This document shows positions 12,401-23,000 of a DNA stretch of 64,000 nucleotides, piece after piece (the stretch's first letter is position 1; every line of letters starts with the position of its first letter). Source of the stretch: Membranipora membranacea (taxonomy: Eukaryota > Bryozoa > Gymnolaemata > Cheilostomatida > Membraniporidae); contig OU612075.1 of assembly GCA_914767715.1 (NCBI GenBank), positions 21,636,001 to 21,700,000 on the forward strand, written 5' to 3'. A program made the position numbers and the translations under genes. Below the pieces are notes generated by a model, which made no database searches, was not told where the DNA came from, and saw nothing but the letters and a program-made list of their open reading frames with translations.

Positions 12401-15400
12401 AAATATATTGGTTTAAAATTGAGAAGCAACCAGACTCTTCTATGAATAATGCAGTAGGGAACAAATCAGCATTATATTTATTCAACTCAAATATGAACTG
12501 TTATTAGAAGCATTACCAAAAAAGTAGTCTGAGCCCCCCAGACTTTTGCCCATCGCCCGACGGCCCCCGGCGAGGGTAAAGGGTCTCTCAGACTGGTCAG
12601 TTAATGTTTCTAAATGATCTTGGAGTTGTCTTCTTGATGTCAATGAGAGGATGAGTCATAGAAAAGAATTATATTATATTTGATTTGCATAACAAGTCTC
12701 TCATATTTGACTCATTTTAATGTTTGTCACAATTAAAAGCCTGATTGATAGCTAACATGTTACACAGTTAGGCCTCAATTATCCTTCAAACCAAGGGAGG
12801 GGGTGTCTTTCAATCTGAATGAGCTAATTATCACAATCATATCGCTCAAAAGTATTGCTTACTTGGTCTTTCAATTAGACAAATTCTTTCCCAAATTTCT
12901 CACTCAGAATGTGTGCAGTTCTATCAATGAGTGAGTGATTTGTGAGCGGGACCCTAACAACTCTCAATTTGATTGTGAATTTTGGCTGTTTTTAATTGAA
13001 CGACCCCCCTGAGTATCAGTTGTGATCATGCAGGGTTACTCCCTATACCGAGTCTAGTTTGTACCTTACTTTTGGTACTAAGATCTTAAACTAAAGTTAA
13101 TAGGCTGCTACCGGTAAAACTTTATCAGAGCAACAGTAGGCCGACTTTATTAGCATGATGACAGACTGTGACAAGGTGAAATGAAGCTATGATATGGAAC
13201 TGAGATATGGAGCTGTGATATGGAGCTGTGATATGGATCTGTGATATAGAGCTGTGATATAGAGCTGTGATATAGAGCTGTGATATGGAGCTGTGATATA
13301 GAGCTGTGATATGGAGCTGTGATATAGAGCTTTGATATGGAGCTGTGATATGGAGTTGTGATATGGAGCTGTGATATAGAGTTGTAATTATAGCAGAGAC
13401 TTACCCACTTACGGTGATTTTTGACACAGAGTTGCTGCCGTAAACCCTGGACAACAGTAGAGCTATACATATACCCAACATCACATACACAGACAGAACT
13501 GGCACAGTGTGAGAATAGAGTATCAGCACAGTCTGTATCTGACTCACATGATATACCCAGACGCGAGAAATATACATTCTCTATATAATCATAAATAATA
13601 ATGATATTGCATAATTATTGATATATTCGACTGGTATGTAAGCATTGATGGGTGATGCACTCATTGTAAACCTTCTTGAGAGGAGACAGTGTATAACACG
13701 CGATCATACCAAGTAAGCATTTTGAAAACGGATGGTTTATTCAAACAGACATGGGAATTTGAAAACTACATAATTATGCTTGTTAAGGCGGAAATGAGGA
13801 AACGCAAAATAATATTGTATCAAACTTGAACGATCCACAGGTGTTGAGTACTAATAGAACTTACCATGACAAGTGTAATTAGTGGCATCATCTGAGAGTG
13901 CTGGGTCTTTCTCTAAACAGGCCTGCCACTCATGGGGACACATGCTTGGTAAGCATCCTTTATATAATCCGCACTGTAATCCCTATCAACAGATAATGCA
14001 TTTGAGAGATTTTTATTGTTACATTAGTCGTTAAGGACAAAATGTAACATGTGTGTATCAGAGTACCTCTTGTCAACCTTAGCACAGTCAGATAACTTCT
14101 TCAATCAGATAGTACATACACAGGACAGCAAACCATTTCAAACCCGTTTATGATTCAGAAGAAAGCAAGATATAAGGTTTTGGTAGCATTGTCAATTAAT
14201 AATAACCTCATTATGGCACAAGCAAAAAGTTATAGATGAAAACAATTATAGCTTGTTTTTGAGGTTCTTAAGCCTCGTATCAGATTAATTGTTGCATTAA
14301 CTTCTTGTATGTCTCTTCTGATTTATAAGAAATAACTGAAAAGAAACATTACACATTGTGAATGTATTATGGGAGTTTTGTGGGATTAGTAATACTATAT
14401 GATGAATGTTTCTATAATTCTCACTCACCAAGTAATCATTATCACATAGACAGGTCTGTTGAGGTCCACATGAACCCTTTGATGAACAGTACAATCCATC
14501 ATCCCCACATCTTGAATCAGGCTTAGGTGAAGGTCGCGGTGTAGAATATCCAGCTGTAATCAAATCATTGTATAACCTAAATTGTATTTATAAGCAATGA
14601 CTGTAATGAGCAACCATCAGTAGAATTGAGTTAGAGCAAATAACTCTTATTCATCACAAGGGGGCGTCTTGCCTACTCTGTTGAGAGGGGAGTATTTTAA
14701 TAACACAGCGTGCTCCGTCTAGGGGCGTGTAACCAGTGGTTCCCTCTAGGGGTGTATAACCAAGGAGTAACAGCGGAATAACTAGCGATTATAACTCACA
14801 CAGATGCCTGTCACATGTAGATCTTATGTATATAGAAGATATCTCAGAGTTAAGATCTTGAGCGTATTCGAATAGATGAGAGTGATTAGAAGGATTTAGA
14901 GTTATCCTCACAGCATTACTAGAGTCTACATCAGCGACCGCACTGTACAGATCAGCACTATAAAATATCACAGGTTCAATAATAATAATCAGGTACTGAC
15001 TGAGAGCTAATTAACTTATCTTAGAATGTTTGGTGTCTTTGAGATTGACCAGTTTGATTGATTGAATAGAAGATTAATACAGTGTAAGCTGGTTAATCCT
15101 AGACCAAGTTTGGTCCATTTGCCTGCTCTCCGAGTCGCTCTCGATCCACTGGTCCATTCTGCGCATGCTCAGCTCTGGGCATGAGCTGATCTCTGCAAAA
15201 TTGAGTCTCGGAATTCCGAAGCCATCTGATTGGCTACCTGCTCTGGTGACATACTCCCCAAAGTGTGCGGATTTGTTATTAATAGTTATCCTCTCTTGTC
15301 GTTAGTAGCTGATTTTTATTGACAGTTTATGCAGGGGATGTTCCATTTCCCCTTTCCAAAGTTACAATCAGAACCCAAACTAAACTCATTGTTCTTGCAC

Positions 15401-18213
15401 ATGCGCAAATTCAAGTCACGCATGATGCATACTTAGCCTTACGACACCTGCTTTGTGGTAATGATAGCCTAGTTTATCAGTGATCTACATGCCCAGTCAG
15501 ATCACGAGAGTCAGTATGCCACTGGTCACGCCGCAGGCAAAGGCCTTTGCCTGCGGTGTGACCAGTTGAAGTGAGCAACAGGAATGCAGGCAATTGGATT
15601 AAGCTTGTTCTAGGTTAAAATTTATAATTCAGAACTCATGTTAATACAGACAATGATCTCAATGCATTCTAATGTCACTTAATTCAGACTCTGCTTAATT
15701 AGGACAAATTTTTGTGGCCCTCAGAGGTTTGAATTGTAACAGTTGTCACTCACTACACGTTATGAGGGATAGTGATGTAGTGTATATCATCTATGTCCTC
15801 TAACTCAACAAGCTTTAGTATCATGATGAACGGTCTAACAAGCCGACGATTCACGAAGCATGTCGTGTAGTTAAAGTTCATGTCAAACACTACTGAGTTA
15901 TCCGCTGAAGACTTCACTCCTAGTACTTCTATCTCGTTATCTAAAACTACAATCACTATGTCAATGTGAGGATGGCATGACAGTTATGAAGATAGAGAGC
16001 ATGACAGATGTGACAGATGTAAAAAGAGCAGACATGACACATGTAAAAAAACAAGCTGTGACAAATATAAAACAACCAGCTGTGACAGTTGTAAAACAAT
16101 TAGGTGTGACATTTGAAAAACGCTCAGGTGTGACGGTTACATTGATATAATCATCTATTGATATATCACAATTATACTCACCGTTATAATGTAAGGACAC
16201 AAGTCTGACTTTGGTTACTGCTGAATGGAGTACAATTGTCCTCGATGACCCGACTTGTAAGTGATAAATACTACTCCGTTTAACCTCATAAACACGACTA
16301 GTACCAGCACTGGTGTGTGAGCTGAAGCTGATAGGATCATAAGGAGCTATGGTTGTGTCAAATATCCACCCGAGGTATATAAACCCCTCAGTAGTATGCG
16401 GTATCTCAGGGCAGCCCAGCCGGCGACATGGTATCACTAAACGGCCTGTGATCTCATTCTATAACAGTAACAATGCTAACTGACACTTAAAGGTGTGCAA
16501 CTGCTCAACTCATGACAATGTCAAAACTACTAACTGCATCATAATGATCTAGTATTCTGCATTCATACACGAGTATTCATGAAATTCAATCAGCATAAAC
16601 AGTTTTCTGAGCTCTTATTTATGCCTCAATTCGGAGTCGTCCTCTCTCCAGTTTGGTACTTTTAACCCACACCGCATAGGAGGGTTATCTAGAAAACCGC
16701 TTATGATAGGATAAAAATGATTTTTGATTCAGAGTCTGCACCCTTGAAAACCCTGTGAGACAGGGTTTCAAAATCATTGGAGGCTTGAATGTTGCTAAAT
16801 CTTAATTTTAGAGACGAAACTCATGAAAAATTATGCCAAATTGTCCGCAAAACAGGCAGAAAATGCTATAATTAACTACCCAATTACTAAAATTATTTCC
16901 CAAACTATGTCCATATCAGTTTTCAATGTTGCAGATTCTGAATCAAAAATAATTTGTATCCTATTATAAGCGGTTTTCAAGATAACCCCCTTTCAGCACG
17001 GTTTTACTATGCGGTGTGGGTTAAAAGTACCAAACTGAAGAGAGGACAACTCCGAATTGAGGCATAAATAAAAGCTCCGAAAACTGTCTATTCACAGCAA
17101 TTTTGACTTTTTAATGGTATATTATCCAACACATATTTATCCTGGCACTTAAAACTAGAATACTAAGAATAAAATGATAGGTAGAAAGAAATAAGTTGTG
17201 GTCTGATAAGATCAGGGTGTGTGGGCTGTGGCATTATAATAATATACACTCACCCAGAGGAAGTCAGATTTACCGGGATGTATATCTAGTTTATATGTTA
17301 GATATAGAGATATATCTGCCCTGTTACCAAATTCCTCAAATAGAATACTGGATCTCCAGAACACAAGAGAGAATGTGAGATCAGGAAACTCTCTGCGTAC
17401 TACAGCTAACGGATCCGGTAACGTCGCAATCACATAATTCAGCTGTAGTGTAAAGAAGGACAGGCAACATAAAATATAAGAGTCGTAGACACTTTCACCA
17501 ATAGCATTACATGAATGCGAGAAGACATAGTACTGCCTGAAATTCAGACACCGTTGAAAACTAGTACTGTCTGTAACACAGACAGTGTGGGAGAATAGTA
17601 CTGTCTGTTATTCAGACACAACTGAAGGTTTGTTAAGGCGAGCTGCAATAGTGATATTATAAACAGATGAAATTACTAATAATTTTAATATTAGATAAGG
17701 TGACTAACCTGCATACCATTGAGTAGATAGTTAAAGTCAGCGACGTATACTATCTGATCTTGTGCTGTATAAGGCTGCCAGTGTCTTATATGTGTATTAC
17801 CTACTGTAGAGGTATAATCATCTACATGCTGTCCTATAATCCTATCTGAGTATATGGCTACAACGATGAGATTAGGAATATCATTGGATTATGGGTAATA
17901 AACGATTTGAAGGCTTGGAGTATGCAATAAAAATGATTGAATTCATTATATACATATTACATATACAGTTACTGAGCAGAGATAGAGTGGCTGACGATAA
18001 CTCACTCCGGCCCACACTGTAGACCGCTGCTGCTGTTGGTTGGGGAAAATAGATAGCAGGAAATAAATGTGTAGTGATACCTGCTAATAAAATCTTACCT
18101 GAATATGACCTCTCAGTGAGTACAGAGAAGAATAAGAATATTACAGTAATCATAGTGGACCAGTAGTAACAGCTTGAGCAGCAGTGGAGTAGTAGTTGAG
18201 TGACAGTTAGCAT
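9454..18213 (-). CDS. Type I membrane protein with Cys-rich EGF/EB-like modules
   Basis: Exons in transcript order: 18099-18213, 18006-18080, 17709-17857, 17254-17442, 16182-16458, 15754-15955, 14800-14957, 14429-14553, 13865-13982, 13413-13580, 11989-12143, 11451-11581, 11121-11224, 10886-10950, 10170-10506, 9454-9653. All phases match; the total is 2568 nt (855 residues). A second in-frame ATG at 18153 would start directly with signal peptide MITVIFLFFSVL, giving 835 residues. Residues about 60-400 form an ectodomain I do not recognise. About 400-577 is Cys-rich, with EGF/EB-like modules such as CESDTDC..HC..SVCVCDVGY. A helix at about 590-613 (AITGAAVFIFIMFVFAGV) is followed by RRSNKR and a basic, charged then Ser-rich 240-residue tail. 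Function unknown; a receptor or adhesion role is inference. Exon 13865 could instead start at 13973. Confidence 0.8.
11593..11683. repeat. Pentanucleotide microsatellite
   Basis: Runs of ATATC units, then ATCGC units, then ATATC units again, in the intron immediately upstream of the transmembrane exon 11451-11581. Confidence 0.9.
12527..13012. repeat. Two dispersed repeat segments in one intron
   Basis: Inside the intron 12144-13412. The segment from 12527 (TAGTCTGAGCC..CAGACT..TTGCCC) resembles sequence at 31014-31445 and 53838. The segment at about 12869-13012 (GGTCTTTCAA..TAGACAA .. TTTTGGCTGTTTTTAA) resembles 48209-48371. Both look like short non-autonomous elements. Confidence 0.5.
13186..13387. 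repeat. 13-bp minisatellite
   Basis: About fifteen copies of GATATGGAGCTGT (with A/G and T/C variants). It lies in the intron 12144-13412 and starts about 25 bases after the donor of exon 13413-13580 in the minus-strand transcript. Confidence 0.9.
15521..15566. repeat. 46-bp near-perfect palindrome
   Basis: Two 23-bp arms meet without a loop around AAAGGCCTTT, with a single mismatch (ACGCC against ACACC). It sits in the intron between exons 15754-15955 and 14800-14957. No flanking direct repeat is seen. Confidence 0.85.
16598..17088. mobile_element. MITE copy 1 (TA-flanked, long inverted ends)
   Basis: A 491-bp element with terminal inverted repeats of about 100-150 bp (they contain CAGTTTGGTACTTTTAACCC and its complement), flanked by TA on both sides (16596-16597, 17089-17090). 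There is no coding capacity. It lies in the intron between exons 17254-17442 and 16182-16458. The TA duplication suggests a Tc1/mariner-type mobiliser. Confidence 0.88.
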
Positions 18214-18954
18214 AGCAGTAGAGTAACACTAGACTGTCTGTGTATAAGTGTGTGTAGCTACACCATAACACTGCGCTGCTCGCAATGTATAATATCATCA
18301 CGATAAATAACAATAAAGTCAGCATTCTGGCGCTGATTTTATGAGACAATATTAATTATGGGTCTGTCATTATGAGTAGAATTTATTTTCAGAATAAATA
18401 TGCTCGACGTAAACTGGTATAAAGCAACAACATTGGCACTGAAATGTAACTAGTAAATATTAACAATATATATATGATCAATTTAATATACCCGATTGTG
18501 TGAGCAATATAGCAAAGAGTCTAAACTGGTCAGTCACAGATATGATTATATCATCTATTGGGGAGAATATTGATATTTGGACCTCCCCATTTGGCACTTT
18601 GTTATAATTATTCTTTATAAATCAACATTAAAAGCTCCACTAAACTTAATACAGTATATATAATATATTAAGTCAAGTTTCTTAGTCCCTTAGACATTCT
18701 GATCACAGTGAAAGACAGTCTTACTTGAAGTTGACATTTACCCTTGAAGTTAAGTGTAAAAGTACATACAATTATAACCATATTGTTAAACTATGCTATG
18801 GCAAGATTTAAAACTGGACTAAAATAGGTATGACTTTTTACATGAATAAAGATATCGATCAGAGAATAAGTTGGAACACTTTTCAAGTCATGATGGCCCG
18901 GCCCTGCCAGGTAAGCTGAGTACCCGTCCATGTACTTGATGGCTGCTTACAATA

Positions 18955-19438
18955 GACAGTTTTCTGAGCTCCAATTTCAGCCTCTTTTCGGAGTTGTCCT
19001 CTCCCCAGTTTGGTACTTTTAACCCACGCCGCATAGGAAAAAAGAGCGCTTATAATGGGATAAATATGTGTCTTGATTAATCATCGGCATCATTGAAAAC
19101 CCTGAGAGACAGGGTTTCCAAATCATCGGGGGCTTGAAAGCTGATAAACCTCAATTTTAGTGACGAAATTGATGAACAATTCCAAGAAATTTGTACACAA
19201 AACAGGCAGAAATTGTTACAAATGACTATCCGAATAACAAAATTATTTTGCAAACTATGTCCATATGAGTTTTCTATGGTGCAGATTCTGAATCAAAAAT
19301 AATTTTTATCCTGTTGTAAGCGGATTTCAAGATAACCCTCATTTTGACTCCTTTTTCCTATGCGGCGTGGGTTAAAAGTACCAAACTGGAGAGAGGACAA
19401 CTCCGAATGAGGCTTCAATTGGAGCTCAGAAAACTGTC
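18955..19438. mobile_element. MITE copy 2, same family and orientation
   Basis: A 484-bp copy of the element at 16598-17088: ends GACAGTTTTCTGAGCTC and complement, TA on both sides (18953-18954, 19439-19440), and an internal part shared with copy 1 (for example ACTATGTCCATAT and GCAGATTCTGAATCAAAAAT). It is intergenic. The two copies differ at many sites, so they are not recent twins. Confidence 0.9.
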
Positions 19439-20006
19439 TATATATATAAAATCATAACCTAGGTATGTAAATCATAATGACAACATTTCAAAAGTTTAGT
19501 ACTGCATTAAATCGACGTAAATAATATAGTGATAAATATTGTGAGAATAAGGTAAATGGGATGAGCGCAACCAAAAGTAAGATTTGTGTCAGAGAAAACA
19601 TTCATCATTGGGACAGTTTTTTGATTGTGACGCAGACCCTTCTTCCAATGTTACTGGCCGTATTGTTTGCCAGATTTTCATAAAACCACTTATACGTATA
19701 TAAGTTGTAAGCAAGACTAGCTAACTGTTTCAGGTGTCACCATCATTCATGCCAATGTTTACAGGCCAGCTAGATTTGGCGCCAAAATTGTTAATTACAT
19801 TGATGGGTGTATCAGGATGATATGCTATCGAAAAAGGTGGATGAAGCTGACACAAATCTTATATCTCAGTTTTACTGACCTAGTGTTTTTGTAACGCACT
19901 TTAATTAGACAATTAGATAACCAAGAGTATATTATACTAAGTGATAAGAGCTGCCTCCTTTTTCTTCTCTAGTAGCATCTCATTGTATACGGAAGATTAT
20001 TATTAT

Positions 20007-20012
20007 TTTATT
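20007..20012 (-). other. Poly(A) signal for GHDC
   Basis: AATAAA on the minus strand, about 70 bases downstream of the GHDC stop codon. Confidence 0.55.
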
Positions 20013-20080
20013 ATCTACCTCAGTGTACGTGATTCAGGACATCTAACCTGAGCAAGTTATCTATGCATCCTGATTAACAT

Positions 20081-23000
20081 CTATGATGACAGACTAATAC
20101 AACGCTGTTGCATAAACTCCACAGCCTGAGATTTTTTGAGAACTCGAGGCACTTTGAACTGATTAGGAGTTGCCTTTTCACTCTCAATCATACTAAGTCT
20201 GAACTGTAGGAATGTTCCGGGTTTTACTTGGTTTACTATAAGCGGTGCGATACTCCCCTTCACCCTAAATGACTTGTATATGTAAGACTTCTGTAGATTG
20301 TCATCAACCTGTAATAAAGACTCAAGATATTCAAAGCAATGCAACAGATGTTTGTTGGCAGACAAAGTAAACATAGAGCTAATTCTCGCTGGGCTTTGAC
20401 GAACAAGTTATGTAGAATAAATAGTTCTTGATCACATTATAATGCTAGAAGTGATGGAATCTCTCTATTTATCAATGAGGAATCTCGGCTCCAGCATACT
20501 GAACTGCTAACACCTTCATCAGCATTACTTGAGCCCATAAAGAGTTGGAGATAACATGCATTACCTGTGATTGTAGGTTTGTGATGTCATCTTTAGTCGG
20601 CTGATAATCTCTTCCTAACTCAACAAACAGTAGATATCCGGGAGTAACTTCATCTGTAATATTAATTTATCAGTGATGTGATCATAATATGATATCGGGT
20701 GGATCCTGAATAATACTGACCTACTATTTGGATATACACGTTTCCAGATAGACAGCAATAAGTCAAAAAAAAATTGTGACTACATGATGTGGATGTATGT
20801 AAAAGAAAGAGCTTCGATGACAAAATACTACCCATGTTATTGAGGATAAATAAGTAATCAGTCCAGTATCAATTTCGGTAACAATATATCACTTGTACGC
20901 CTTTTAGATGATATGTACCTTTCGTAGCGAGCTGCTCAGCACAGCAGTAATCTACAAGTGTACACCCCTCTGGTAGAGCGGTACGGAATCCCTCATGGAA
21001 TGAGTCATAGAACAACTTCTCAGAGGTTTTCTCTCCCCTCACATTGAGAAGTTGTCCCTGTCTGTACATAAACTGTACTTGAGGTGTTTGATTAACAAAA
21101 CCGACTACTTTGACTACATCTCCAAATCGATATCTACAACAAGCAAGCTCTTCATATACACTGAGATGCTTAGAGTATGAGTTACCATTAAATTGACATG
21201 GTTAGCATGATGAAGTGTGGGATAGCTGGCTAGGTAAATAAATGTGATAAAGGCCCAACACATACTGCGTCGCGGTCATACAGATGATTGTGAACATGTT
21301 AATGTACCAAGTTTTAACAATTTGGGGTTATCCGATTTCCATATAGCATATTCAAGGAGTGGACAACTTTTATTATTATGTGGTGCTGTTGGTGACTGCA
21401 GGCAGGGAGGGTGGGATATACCCCCTCCCACCCTCCCTGGTGACTGCTCACAACAAGTTAGCGCGGGTGCATTAAATCAGGAAGACAGTTTAAAATCTCA
21501 CCTATACAGTCCACTGGAGTTGGTAATGACCATCTCATATATTTCATCTACATTGAGCTGTAAATAAAAAAACAGTGAGGTATGTAATCTGGTATATTTA
21601 TTGAATTAGGGGATAAGTTAGCCACGATATGTAAGTTTATGCTTTGATGTTTGTTGAGATTATTCAAAATTTTTACAAACTGTTTCATTTCATACAAATA
21701 TGGGCTATAATAGTTTATGCGCTTTTACAGTGAGGTGATAAAAGGAATTTAAGTTTTAACAAAATAGATTGATAGAGATCTCATCTACAATCACCACAGT
21801 GTTTTTGATTTTTAGTTTATTACAGGAGGCATTATATAAGGTGACATAGTATTACCTGATATGGGGTATAAGATGATATATTATTACCTGATGTAGTAAA
21901 AGTGTAGATGGATTCTCCTCTGTACTCTGATCTATAGGTATAAACTCATAGAATATACACCTCGGTATAAGTACATAGTACCTCTCAGTGACTACCTCAT
22001 GTATCTCCTGGGGCCAAATATTCATAGCTATCATACCCTCTGTAGCTGCATATATCGGTGAGTATATCATCAGACCTGGTAATATACAATATAATATAAC
22101 ATTACTGATAATATTTATTATAATAATACCCTGTCTTTAACGTATGAGGGTGAAAATGAAAATCGGCATCTAACTTGTTTAGCTAGATAATGGTAGATAC
22201 TGACTACTATTTAGGTTTGGTTTCAAATTTATATAGCTGATTTATCCTACCGCAAAATCTTCTAATTTTCTCAATTAACCCAATTATTGTACTGCGATAA
22301 GATTGCAGACAGGTTGGAGCGCTCAGTCATCATTTAACCACAGCAGGGATTTAACCTGGCAGTAAGAACAGCAATTGAAGGTACCCACCTACACTGGTAC
22401 ATGGATCGTATAGAAGTAAATTTCGGATAAATGTCAGGGTTTACTGCTAATTAGCATTTATAACATGTCCAAAGATAATCACAGCCACAGAATGGCGCTC
22501 GTTTTGTTGGTTATATTTTTGGCTGATGGTATAGACTAATATCCTCAGTTGCAGTACAACAAGGAAGGAACTCAATGTTGGAGGTAAAATCCTCTCAGCT
22601 GTCACCTCATGTTAATCAAGTCAGAAAAATAAATATGCACTGGACACAGCAGTAGAGTTATCTCACCTTTACAATAGCTGCTCCTCAGTAAATCTCCGTA
22701 TACTTTAAAAGAGCCGCTGTCCACAGTAAGTATGAAGTTCATGTAAGGCCATATCTTCTTAGCTATACCGAGAAATCCTCGCTCAAACTCCGTCTGAAAT
22801 GAGATGACAATATGATTTAACCTTGACAGTGAAATGAAGTAAATGTGAGATCATTGCTTAGTAATCATTGCATTGTTTTTCAAGTTAGTCTAACTTTAAG
22901 TGATCTATAATTTGATGAGCTGGTCAAACATGCATACTGGTAGGTGTGGTAAATACAGGAGGAGATACGAAGGGGGGGGGGGTGTAGAGAGCCTCACTTC

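Larger units (their letters stand above)
18214..20080. other. Intergenic region between two minus-strand genes
   Basis: Apart from the MITE at 18955-19438, I see no exon. TTTATT at 20007-20012 (AATAAA on the minus strand) lies about 70 bases after the GHDC stop and is its likely poly(A) signal. Confidence 0.55.

Noticed and set aside
13150-13470. 106-codon minus frame with repeated SISQLHIT units
   Set aside because: It is a reading of the 13-bp minisatellite; the frame does not join any exon.
21134-21160. Longer version of the GHDC exon starting at 21160 (acceptor CTCAG)
   Set aside because: It is in phase, but the acceptor at 21134 restores the GLYRYRFGD motif of GH3 proteins; the longer form would interrupt it.
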